Shown here piece by piece: positions 54,242 to 64,000 of a stretch of 64,000 nt of DNA (positions are counted from its first letter, which is position 1; every line of letters begins with the position of its first letter). Made by a program: the position numbers and the translations under genes. Below the pieces are notes generated by a model. It had not been told where the DNA came from, did not search any database, and saw only the letters and a program-made list of their open reading frames with translations. Source of the stretch: Strongylocentrotus purpuratus (Eukaryota > Echinodermata > Echinoidea > Camarodonta > Strongylocentrotidae); the NCBI RefSeq assembly GCF_000002235.5, contig NW_022145604.1, positions 29,237,291-29,301,290 of the forward strand, written 5' to 3'.

Positions 54242-57200
54242 AAAGAAGAGACGGGAAGGGGTGTATTCAAATTTACATACAGCTCCTGAAATATGCACGA
54301 GAAGAGCATAATTTGGTTTTCATTTTCATTGTCCTCTTCTGTTAATAAATGAAAATCGCTCCCCCTTTACCTATTCATCTATCACTCTCCCCATAGGCGC
54401 GTACGCAGGGGGGGGGGGGGGGGGGGGGTTAAACCCACCCTTCAGTTTTTTTTTATGTGTGTATTATGTGTGTAATTTTTAGCTTTAAAAAAAAGTGTCC
54501 TCTTACCCCCCCCCCCCCCCCCGCTTATTCAGCGGCTGGCTGAGTCGTTGCGATTTTTTTTTGGGACCAAAAAAAAGTGCCCTCTTACCCCCCCCCCCCC
54601 CCCCCCGCTTATTCAGCGGTGGGCTGAGTCGTTGCGAAATTTTTTGGCCCGATTTCAAAATGTTAACCCCCCCCCCCCCCTTGAAAAAATCCTGCGTACG
54701 ACACTGTCTCCCCACCCCTTCTACTTTTCCTCCCCTTACCCCTTCCTCAGCCGAATGAGGCGGGAAGGGGGCCTGGCTAGATTCTCTAAACTTTGTTTTT
54801 TGTGAGGAAAAACAATTTTTGTCATAATTATAGAGAAATTTTGTATCTTTCGGACCTTCAATCAAAAAGATTCTATTCTTTTTAGAAACAAATAAAAAAA
54901 TAAAAAAATCAAGGACCGCATTTATACTTTCTCCACACTACCGAGGGAATTGGGCGACAACACGACATTGCTGTCCATGTTCCATTTTAATGTTTGTTTA
55001 AAAAGTGACCAGTCAACATTAACTATCATGGCGAAAAAACGCATTTTAAATCATCATAATCTCAGAATACAGATAAAATTATACTCACCCGCATCTTGGA
55101 TTAAAACCGCAGAAAATTTGCGGATACATGCCCGCGTTGGTACACTCGTTATGTCCGTCTAGAATGCACTCTTCGATAGACTTATGTGAAAACGAGATAA
55201 AACAGAAATGATTTGAACATTTAAATTAATGATAATATTATTTAGAAATGTATTACGGCACATAACGTGTTTGTGTCACTTCCAAGGGAACTTGAATATT
55301 ATTACCTCCGCTTTAAGATAAAGGTGAGTTCTGGTCATGCGATTGCATTGTGAAATAAAAGGTGTGAAATGGATCAGAACAAGTTGATCACGTAGCATGT
55401 AAGTAATGGTGTGTACTGCAAGGGTCTGGAGTCATCAAAATCATAATAAATTTGGCCCAGTCATGGTAAAGCAACAAGCACTGTACACACATGCAGAAAG
55501 ATGTGTATGGGACTACACAAATGGTGTCGGGGCTACTAACTTTGATTTCCTTATCTTTCAATATGCTCATTACTCAGCCAGTATATTTTATTGTAAATTG
55601 TTTAGCAAATGATATTTATTTGTAATCTTGAACATTCAGTGTAAGTTTTGTTTGATTCTGAGAGAATTCATTTTCTTTTTTCTTACCAGAACTCAATTAA
55701 GTTTAGCTCCGGGAATCATAGCACTCAGTGTATTCAATGAATGGCGCATACCAGACACCCACTTCCTTCACAACCATGGGTCGAGAGAGGCAGATGTAAA
55801 CAAAAAATAATAATAATAATACTTCGAAAGGGGGAGATAATGATGACTCAGACCAGTGACGTAGTATGGGTCCAATCATCGAGGGGCATCAGCAATATCA
55901 GGTTGGACCGCAGAGGCACCGGTACTATTGTTATGATGCTAATATTAATAATAATCATAATGATAATAATAATGATAATAAATACCAATAAAGATTTTGA
56001 TAAAAATGATAAGAATAATAATATTGATATTAATAATAACATTATAAAGATATTGATAACGATAATGATGATAATACAAATCATAATTATAATTATAGTT
56101 ACTAATACTATAATGATAAGAATAATATAGTATTAATGACTGCTTTGAGAGAAATAGTTGTTTTATTACGCTCAAGGGAAGGTTAGAATTGTGCTATTCC
56201 CCGAGGCTTGCCGAGGGGAATAGCCCAATTGTAACCTTCCCGAGAGCGTATGAAAACAACTATTTCTCGAATATTAAAGCAGTCATTAATACTTTTATAT
56301 GCCGAAAAAAAATAGACTAAAAAATAAAAAATAAAAAATACTTTTTTTTTTTTGGTCGAAGATGAGATTCGAACTCTTGCGTACAAAAGGTGATTTATTT
56401 AAAGGCAGCGCCTCAGACCTCTCGGCCATCGCGCGTTATTAACTTGCATGGCAGTTTTGTACAATATATACATTAAAATGGATTGAAACCGGCTTCGCGT
56501 GTGATGAATGCTTCGCAAAAGCTCCATATACGGACTCTTCTTTTACTTTTGCAATGCATATTGGCACGAACTTAGATCAAGATCTATCGGCAGATGTTGT
56601 TTTTTTGTTTTTGAGAGTTAATTTTCGTCTTCATGTCAACAATGCAAGATAAAATTGTCGGTAAGATCGATCGAGATTCAATTGTATTGAAATTGCCGAC
56701 CAATTTTTCGCACACGTATGGTATCCTCCATCGCTCAAACCATTTTTTAACATGTAAACCTATGGGGTAACCATGGAGACTGACCTATTTTTTTAATAAC
56801 CATGGTTATTAAAAATATTGAAATGTTTTATGCATGGTTACCGGGAATTTTACAGGAACAGTTGAAGTTTATGAATGCAATTCGACCAATCAGATGGCTG
56901 GATTTCTTAAGTGAGGTATATAATATTACTTATATTGATAATAAAACATTAAATAGTAATAATATTGCTAATGATAATAATAACTACAATAATAATAATG
57001 ACAATAATTCAAAAAATAATAATAATCTGGGTTTTCATAACGTGTCTCTAAAGTGTTTTACATTATTATCATACACTATTGGTCATAAAGGGTGGATCTG
57101 TCATCATTTTGTATTATAATAATCATATATTTGAAATACATGTGTTTCATTTTAATTGGTATTATGTTTGAGAATTTTTGACCGAATAAAATAACCAAAA

Positions 57201-58572
57201 AAAATTAAATGATTTTGACATTGATTTATTCCTAATAGATCTAGATAATAGTATACATTCTCATATTTTATTGAATAACAAGTGGCGAGTGTTTGTTTTG
57301 CGTGACTGCTAAAGCATGTGTATGATACTATGTTTATCAACTAGGGGACCTACGCCCTTAAGTCATAAATGACAGTAATGAGGATTAATGCCCCACAAAA
57401 GGGCACTTATATAGCATATCGACACAGTATTGATCCTGGGGCCTCACAGTTACGAGGCCATTGCTTTGCCACTGAATCATAACTGTACGCAGCGGGGGCT
57501 AGGGTAGGGGGCAGCCCCCACAAATTAAAAACCCAAAGAAAATGCAATAAATTATCAATAATTCATTGCATTTTCCCGCGGTCCCCAACAGAAAAAAATC
57601 CTCTGTTTGGCCATGATCCATAATATTCATCTTGGATCATCTGCTTATGAAATTCCATGATTTTCATTTTTCGTAATGTTTAAAAAATGGGGAAAGTCCA
57701 GTAATTCGTTGAAGAGGTTTGAAACTTTGCTCAATACATAAAAAAACAAGTATTGAATTAAACCAGGGACCCATTTAATAATTCTTATTTTCAATGACAA
57801 ATGACGAAAATCAGTGACAAATCTGTTGATAACCAATCAGAAGCAAGGATTTCAGTAGCTTATGACAACTTTTGTGAAACGCCCCCAGGTCTCATATTAT
57901 AGTCAATCTTTTTAAATATAGGCTTCGGATGCGGGTAATTATGCTTTATGGCATTATCACTTGCCGGCAGCCGATAAGTTATAAACTTACCATATTGTTT
58001 CGCTTTTCGCTTAGCATTCCTCGTTCTAGAAATCCATCTCCAAAACGATTGAAGTAGAACGCAGAAACCATACGTGAAACAGGGTCTCGTATGAAATTGA
58101 TATAAACAGGTTGCGGACTGCAAAAATAAGTCAAACGAAAACAAATTAAATCGAATGAAAATGAATTAACGAATTCTCAACTTAATCATAATATAATGCA
58201 TGCAGCCCACCGCTCCGAGAATAATTTTATAATATTTTTGCCAATCTCAATATTCGGTTACCCCTGCCTCGTTTTCAGGCAGTTTGATGGACCTCATTTT
58301 TGTTGGCACAGAATGGACATCGCAAACCATGAAATCAGTTATACGACAAGGCACATATTTCATCGAGAAGCGCGGATTAATTTAGTTTATAAAGTTGGAA
58401 GTTTATATGCGGGCAAGAAAATTCGCCCCCCCCCCCCAAAAAAAAAAAAAAATAATTGTGCTCGTACGCCTAAACGAAGTATTATTTACCTGGTAATAAA
58501 TAAAAATATATTCAGTTATCAATTAATTTAAATTGTGACATAGTTTTATGGCATGATGCGCGGATGGGGACG

Positions 58573-58613
<41 letters not shown>

Positions 58614-61029
58614 GGGTGGCTTTAATTTTATGACTTACTTATGTAACTGATGATGAAATGGCAGAAAGAAACCATGACCCTGAACATAAGCAGGCCTCTT
58701 GACACCCTTGATCAGACGCCTTATCTCGCCGATACTTCGTCTTTTTTCCTGCATGGGAGAGAGAAGAAGAAAAAAGAAACTTTCAAAAATCTTAATTTTT
58801 CCTTAAAGGGACTTGGTAACATTATTGAGATGGGAAAAAGTGGTGTTAAGGTAGTGACTTTAATGCTAGATGTACAATTAAAGATAATCTGAACATTTCA
58901 GTGAAAACGGACCATTATTAATGATACAAATTGGGAAAAACTGATCTGATCGATTCCTTAATTCTCCCAACTATATTTGAACAATTTATTTACATTTTAT
59001 GTGAATTTAAATCGTCTTAAAGCAATAAATTGGCTCTCCATACCATTCCAGACTTTTAAGTGTTGGAAAGATTTTTAATAGCCTGTTTTATGTCTTTTTT
59101 ATTATTCAAAAACGGTTGGGAAAATTCAAAAATGGTTGGGAAAATTTAGTGTTAAACACTGTTAGAGGGTGCTGAACAGTGACGTCTTCAAAGAAAACCA
59201 TATATCTTCGTGGTTTGAGATTTTTTTTCAAGATTTTTTGCATGTCAGAGGGTTAGTACAGTAGGAGGAATATAATAAGTAACATTTTATACAAAAATTA
59301 AGCAATTGTTCCATCAATCTTCAACAATGTTACCGAGTCACTTTAAGAAATCATACAATCCCCCCTAAATATAATTATTGCAAATAAGTTTGTATACAAC
59401 CTATGCATAAAATAAATCTATTTCGTCATCTATAACTAAGGTAATATAATATCTGTATAGAGCAAATTAGAAAAAGGAGCTCAGTGAGTGTTGCCCGTTT
59501 GTGTTTTACTGATGACAACTTCAAACAATTATAACTTTCCTATTTCCAATCGTATATTGCTCAAACTTTCACTTATTTGTTTCTCCCATTTTCTGCTTTT
59601 ATTAAAACCAAGGTTGACTTCCCTTGTAGTGAAATTAAATCGAAAGTAATAAACGTCTTACTTTTGAAGATAGTTTATGTAAATCAGCCAAATCAACATT
59701 TTTTTGGTATTTCACACTTTTATTCCGCGTCAAAGAAATGAATGATATATTTCTTTTATTTATTGATTATTATTATTTCTAAGTTAAATGAGAAAAAGAC
59801 TTACACGTTTGGGTCTATTTTCGTTCCTTAGACTGTAGCGATTATATTTAATGGAGCGATTGTTGAAGATCTTTCGGCTTGTATCTCCGAACGTCCGACT
59901 ACCACATTTTGGTACGCTGTTGTATATAATTATGTGATCCTGAAATAGACAAACATTATATCAGCTTCACGAAATTGAGCAAAATGCACATCATCATATT
60001 CAGAATCAATTATGTATGCCTTTGGGGGTGGGGGGGGGGGCGGCGGAATATATTTTCAATTGTATGGTATCCTGTGTGTTTTCTATATTGATACATAATT
60101 GCACACATCAGCTAGTAAAAACAATGAACTCACTGCACAAACACGGTTACATTTTACAGGTATACATCGGCATTATGATAGGGGTCATCGTTCTAACATA
60201 TTGGTGGATGGAAGAAAGAAAAAAATTGCCCTTTATTGGAGAGGGAGGGGATTCTTGAATTTTCTTTTCACGTTTCATTTTTATTCCTCCTATCCCCTTT
60301 TCACTCATGTACTCAATTTCCTTTATTTTCCTTTTCTCCTTTCAATAGACCGGCTTACTGTCACATTCAAAGTTATGGGTGTCTCTTTCCTATAGTATAG
60401 GGACATAGTGGCGAGTTATTCTATTAAACTGTTATTAATGAATGAACTACCAGTCTGCATACATTACTTGTTGCTATGTCGGGTAAGCTCCGGGCAAGCT
60501 TTACGGTTGTCAAGAACAACCTTATTTTGAACAATTTGCATACAATTTAAATATGTTAGTAAAGCTGGTCTTTAGCTAGCCAGGTGATAGTTGCAGTCTG
60601 AGCATGAGCAGATAAAGGTCATTACAGACCGAACTGTGAAATACACGGAGACAAAATACTGGATGCGTGCTCATGAAAGTTATGTAATCATTATTCAATT
60701 TTATGCACAAGCGGTGCACTCCATGGTACATACACAGGTGGACGTATGCTTTGAAAAGGAGAAACAAAGGCTATTTATGTAGCCAGGCGCGTACGCAGGG
60801 GGGGGGGGGGGGGGGGTTGAACCCCCCCCCTTTTGGTATTTTTATGTGTGTAAACCCCCCTAATAAAACCCAACCCCCCCCCCCCTTTTGGGTTTTTTTT
60901 TTTTTTTTTTTTTTTTAATTATAACAAAAAAAAAAAAAAAAATTATGCACATGGCTGACCTAAAAAAGGTAACCTTACTCCCCCCCCCCCACCAACGAAG
61001 AAAAATGTCAAATTTTCAAATTTGGAGAC

Positions 61030-61091
<62 letters not shown>

Positions 61092-61484
61092 GTCCTCTTC
61101 CCCCCACCCCCCGCTTATTCAGCGGCTGGCTTAGTCGTTGCGATTTTTTTTGGACTCCAAAAAAAAAAAGTGTCCGCTTACCCTTAGTCCTGGGGGGGGG
61201 GGGGTCTCTCAAAGCCTTTTTTCAATGACAAAATATCAAAAATCAGTGATAAATCTGCTGATAACCAATCAGAAGCAAGGATTTCAGTAGCTTATAATAC
61301 AAATTGTCGTTTGTCACTGATGATAAGTTTTGTGAAACGCCCCCCGGTTCGCTATGCCACTACTGTCTATGATGTCAAATTATTATAAATCTTATCTCAA
61401 AACGACTTACTTGTCCATGAACCACGTCACCGTATCGTGATTCTCCATGTTGTGTGGGTAGAGATATAGGCCTACTATTTCCTT
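53457..61484 (-). CDS. Uronyl 2-sulfotransferase-like enzyme, C-terminal 7 exons (5' end outside the window)
   Basis: Golgi enzyme predicted to move sulfate from PAPS to the 2-O position of uronic acids in glycosaminoglycans. Exons (minus): 61411-61484, 59805-59939, 58639-58748, 57991-58117, 55089-55180, 54008-54174, 53457-53614. All joins keep phase; about 287 codons. The 5'-PAPS loop is YNSVPKCGSRT, the 3'-phosphate site NFIRDPVSRMVSAFYF followed by NRFGDG. Then come IEECILDGHNECTN, FCGFNPRC, WALEQAKSN and YTFIGITEEYEASLRVLEHL. It ends YDKHRKLKARFGID and stop, shorter than vertebrate UST, which continues past the equivalent KRKFGL. Spacing and the CGSRT loop fit UST better than heparan sulfate 2-O-sulfotransferase. 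The exon at 61411 (stem region) rests on phase and splice sites only. The N-terminal membrane anchor must lie to the right. The acceptor at 55181-55183 is AAG, a weaker type. Confidence 0.9.
54396..54704. mobile_element. G/C-tract repeat with CGTACGCAGG inverted ends
   Basis: CGTACGCAGG at 54400-54409 and CCTGCGTACG at 54691-54700 bound a G run on the left and C runs on the right. A 75-bp core with GCTTATTCAGCGG and GAGTCGTTGCGA is duplicated inside. It is non-coding. It lies in an intron of the sulfotransferase gene. Confidence 0.8.
55312..55520. mobile_element. MITE fragment, family 'AAAGACCAG'
   Basis: GGTCATGCGATTGCATTGTGAAA, GATCACGTAGCATG and GGTCTGGAGTCATCAAAAT match the left half of 43929-44329. 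It lies in a sulfotransferase intron. Confidence 0.75.
55945..56125. repeat. (ATA/AAT/GAT)n low-complexity tract
   Basis: Degenerate trinucleotide repeats of AT-rich units; Ile/Asn-rich open frames on both strands are artefacts. Confidence 0.85.
56129..56292. mobile_element. Hairpin MITE, 164 bp
   Basis: AGTATTAATGACTGCTTTGA and TTAAAGCAGTCATTAATACT open arms of about 75 bp (inner GGGAAGGTTAGAATTGTGCT against AGCCCAATTGTAACCTTCCC) around a loop near 56210. It lies in a sulfotransferase intron. Confidence 0.85.
56354..56434 (-). pseudogene. tRNA-Leu-like pseudogene or SINE head
   Basis: On the minus strand the sequence reads GCGCGATGGCCGAGAGGTCT, GAGGCGCTGCC, and GAGTTCGAATCTCATC, i.e. D-arm and T-arm features of a leucine/serine-type tRNA. 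The ends do not pair well (GCGCGAT against TCGACC) and T/A-rich sequence follows, so a working tRNA is unlikely. Confidence 0.5.
57215..57630 (+). mobile_element. Single-arm relative of the 32616 foldback element
   Basis: It matches one arm of the 32616-33554 palindrome in the left-arm orientation (TAGATCTAGATAATAG, GGGGCCTCACAGTTACGAGG, ATTCATTGCATTTTCCC) but is more diverged. It ends at the point corresponding to the palindrome centre (GGCCATG near 57625), and the second arm is absent. It lies in a sulfotransferase intron. Confidence 0.8.
57765..57889. mobile_element. MITE, family 'GTTTCACAAAGCC', copy 2
   Basis: The core AACCAATCAGAAGCAAGGAT and end TTTTGTGAAACGCCCCC are shared with 44556-44701 and 61205-61346; the left end is altered. 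Confidence 0.8.
58576..58612. repeat. 37-nt uninterrupted G tract
   Basis: A run of 37 G residues inside a sulfotransferase intron, 26 bp from the exon at 58639-58748. The exact length in an assembly is unreliable. Confidence 0.9.
58803..59346. mobile_element. TTAA-flanked MITE, family 'GGTAACATT', long copy
   Basis: It begins TTAAAGGGACTTGGTAACAT and ends ATGTTACCGAGTCACTTTAA, with inverted ends and TTAA borders. A shortened copy is at 23526-23821. It is 544 bp, in the sulfotransferase intron 54 bp upstream of an exon. Confidence 0.85.
60425..60780. repeat. Composite of repeat modules A and B
   Basis: The left part (60425-60545) matches 25026-25190 and the right part (60600-60780) matches 46030-46215, in the same order and orientation. 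This suggests an older, longer repeat of which the other two places keep only one half each. Confidence 0.55.
60786..61204. mobile_element. G/C-tract repeat of the CGTACGCAGG family
   Basis: The left end GGCGCGTACGCAGG with a G run is the same as at 54396. The core GCTTATTCAGCGGCTGGCTT and AGTCGTTGCGATTTTTTTTG is present. Long A, T, C and G homopolymers fill the middle. The right terminus is unclear. Confidence 0.7.
61205..61346. mobile_element. MITE, family 'GTTTCACAAAGCC', copy 3
   Basis: CTCAAAGCCTTTTTTCAATGAC at the left and AAGTTTTGTGAAACGCCCCCC at the right, with the shared core. It adjoins the G/C-tract repeat and lies about 65 bp from the sulfotransferase exon at 61411. Confidence 0.85.
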
Positions 61485-64000
61485 CTGTGAGAGGAACATA
61501 GGAAAGTAATCATATGATTGAGTATATAAATCATATTGATAAATGGAATACGGATTTTTTTTTATTTATTTATTTTTATTCAGATGGTTTATAGTTGCCA
61601 TTATATTGCAAATCTACTCAATACTCAAGTTGATTAATTTGTATTAAATAGATAAAATAATAAAATACTGAATATTAGATGTTTCTACAATTTGGTTGAA
61701 TTGTTGTTATTTAACTATTACAGCACAAAGTCATAGTTATAATAGTATTTGATAATTATTCATATTCGTTTATTATGTTTGTATGTATCGTACACGTTTG
61801 GTAAGACAAACAAAGCTTATATCATATCTTATAATTATGATCGAAGGACGACAGAGAAAAAATACACGCTTATAATAACGAGAAATAAGGATAACAATGA
61901 TAATAGCAAATATGAGAATATCTATGCTATTTTAATGATCAGAATTGTTTTTTGACTAAGAAAAGTGAAAGAATGATGGTTGCATGTGGAGATCGCGTAC
62001 TAGTAACTGTACATTTTTTTTTTGTAGCTCTATATGCTGGCGTACAACATACAGGGTGCACCCTTTAAACGTTAATTTTGTTAAAGCCTTTTCCTGGTAA
62101 TTTGACGAACTCTTATATGACTGCTATCTTCGACACACCTGATCCGTATGTCATGCATGTTGTTTTATAGGAAAATGATGTTCTACAAAAAAAAAAAAAA
62201 TGTTATTGTGTCAATTATTGTGCCAAAGATGTTTTTAAAATTGCAGATCTCAAGTATTGCGCTCTTCTTGAGACACCTTATAATTTATAGTTCCGTATGC
62301 AAATCAAAAACATGGCCAGCGGGCGGAGTATTATACCCTCGAAAACCTCGATATAGTTGGCTTTTGTGCCAGATAATTCAACAACAGCAATGTCAATGTT
62401 TGCCTTACTACTTTCGTTGCTTGTCCGTACAAGCAGAAAGAACAATAACTGTTTTCAACTTGTTTGATTGTTTGAGTTTCATCCTGTATCTTTACATTGG
62501 ACCTGAATGGCTGGCCGTTACGCTCTGTTATTCCATCATCCCATTTTAAAATTACTCTTTCTAACTTATACTTTTCTTTATAATTTTGTTGAGTTGAGAT
62601 TGGTACAGGTTAATGGGAAACGTAACACAGTGGGTTTGTGTTCTTCTTAAAAACGACACTTTCTACACCAAATTTATTATGTTTCTTTATTAAGTGGCCT
62701 CTGGCTCTGTTAACCCCTATCCCACATTTTGATATTTATTGCTTCTTTTATACATTTTCTGCTTTTTATTCACTTATATGCGTGTTCCTATTTGTGTTGT
62801 TTTATTCGAATTGTAAATTTAAGGTGAACATTAATAGAGATATAAGGCAGACATTTTCGAATGAGAGGGGGGGGGGGGGAGCGATCGACAGGGAAGAAGG
62901 GAGTAACCAAGATAACAATACCATGATCTGATGATAAAAATATGACAATTTATGATATTCAAAGAACTACATTAAGTAACCTTTAATACATATTCCATCT
63001 GGATATTTTTTTTAAAGCAGCCGTGGATTTAACAAAAGGTGTTTTATTCATTTAATTTATTTTGCAAATAATACAATTAAAAAAATACAATTATCATGAG
63101 ATTCGTAGTCCAAATCATATAATTGATAAAGGACAAATAATGTTCATTTTATTGGAGGAATTAAAATGGAATACGAAAAGAAGAAGAAAGCGAGTGGTTG
63201 CTTTGCATTGCAAATTTAGTTTCTAAATCTTTCAAATGCCTAGGCCTATTTTGAAATATTGATCTATAATATATTTGTCTTTGTTGTATTTCATGTTTTA
63301 CCGTTTAAGTGGGAAGTTTTTTAATTTGAATTGAATTGAATTAACTTGTTTTATGGCTCAAGCGGATCCATAGAATAATGAAAGAACGAAGTCATGCATT
63401 AAGCAAATACGAATCGAAAATTTCAAATTTCAGTACGCTTTACATTTTTCCTCGGAATATTTCATTTTATTTTAATTCAAAAGACGTATATTATAGTAGA
63501 TTTTTCCCCTTTGCAAGAATTTGTACCGATATTCAATCAAAGTTAGGTTCATGCAAAGTCATAAGTACAATTATCTTTAATGTAGTGAAAACAACAATAA
63601 CAATATGATTAATAATGATAAAGATGATGATGATAATACAAACAACAACGACAACACCAACAATAATGATATTAAATATTATTATCATTTTCATGCTACT
63701 ACTTCCACTTCTACTATACTTCTACTTCTACTACTACTAAAAATAATAATAATTATACTGCTACTACTTATAATAATAATGATAATAGCAATAATGTAGT
63801 AAAAATGATTTTAAGTTTATTTTTGCAATTATGTTAAGCACAATGGAATGCAATTTATCATAGTGTGAGCATGTTCCGTACTTATTTTAATCAACTATAG
63901 CCAATCAGTCGTTCAATCAATCAATCGATCAAAATTTAAAAACTCATATCAATCAATTAAACAAACAACAATCAAACAATCATTCAATCAATCAAACATT
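61485..64000. other. AT-rich intron or upstream DNA of the sulfotransferase gene
   Basis: No exon for the N-terminal membrane anchor was found. Contents: an A run (62190), a G run (62869), an AATTG tail-like motif near 63330, trinucleotide-rich sequence at 63604-63795 and (CAAT)n at the end. A 133-codon plus-strand frame at 62148-62549 has no recognisable features. Confidence 0.5.

Overview
The window looks like a piece of nuclear genome from a marine invertebrate deuterostome, most likely an echinoderm (sea urchin or relative). The evidence is AT-rich DNA with small exons in long introns, canonical GT/AG splice sites, a GC-rich intronless rhodopsin-class receptor, an integrin alpha gene, a CYP20A1 orthologue and a uronyl 2-sulfotransferase-like gene. 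It also has very many short palindromic elements, one repeated tRNA-headed SINE, and long G/C homopolymers. The species assignment is inference. No bacterial, phage or CRISPR features were seen.

Layout. (1) 1450-15887, plus strand: the last 18 exons of an integrin alpha subunit, from the FG-GAP propeller through the furin-type cleavage site, membrane helix and GFFKR tail; the 5' end lies left of the window. (2) 15888-21992: intergenic DNA with G/C-tract repeats and a TTAA-flanked MITE. (3) 21993-23012, plus: a complete single-exon class A GPCR. (4) 26503-31818, minus: a complete five-exon DUF1295 (steroid-reductase/isoprenylcysteine-methyltransferase-like) membrane protein of 260 residues. 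(5) 31819-36508: repeats, including a 939-bp foldback element. (6) 36509-48442, minus: a CYP20A1-like cytochrome P450 in 11 exons, whose introns are crowded with hairpin elements and whose 3' part shows two apparent one-base frame breaks. (7) 48443-53456: tandem repeats and low-complexity DNA, possibly including the spliced 5' UTR of the P450. (8) 53457-61484, minus: the last seven exons of a uronyl 2-sulfotransferase-like enzyme, with its N-terminus beyond the window. (9) 61485-64000: AT-rich DNA with nothing supported.

The five genes have unrelated roles (adhesion receptor, sensory or peptide receptor, lipid/steroid-type membrane enzyme, orphan P450, Golgi sulfotransferase), and I see no sign that they form one pathway. 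Exon joins were checked by reading phase: all joins in the integrin, DUF1295 and sulfotransferase genes are consistent. In the P450 every join agrees except the one after exon 10, and exon 9 has one internal shift.

The most unusual content is the mobile-element record. At least eight SINE copies, several MITE families with TTAA or TA target sites, a foldback element and its one-armed relative, and a five-element nested cluster at 43658-44701 are all visible by self-comparison inside this window. No retrovirus-like, LTR or capsid-bearing element was recognised.
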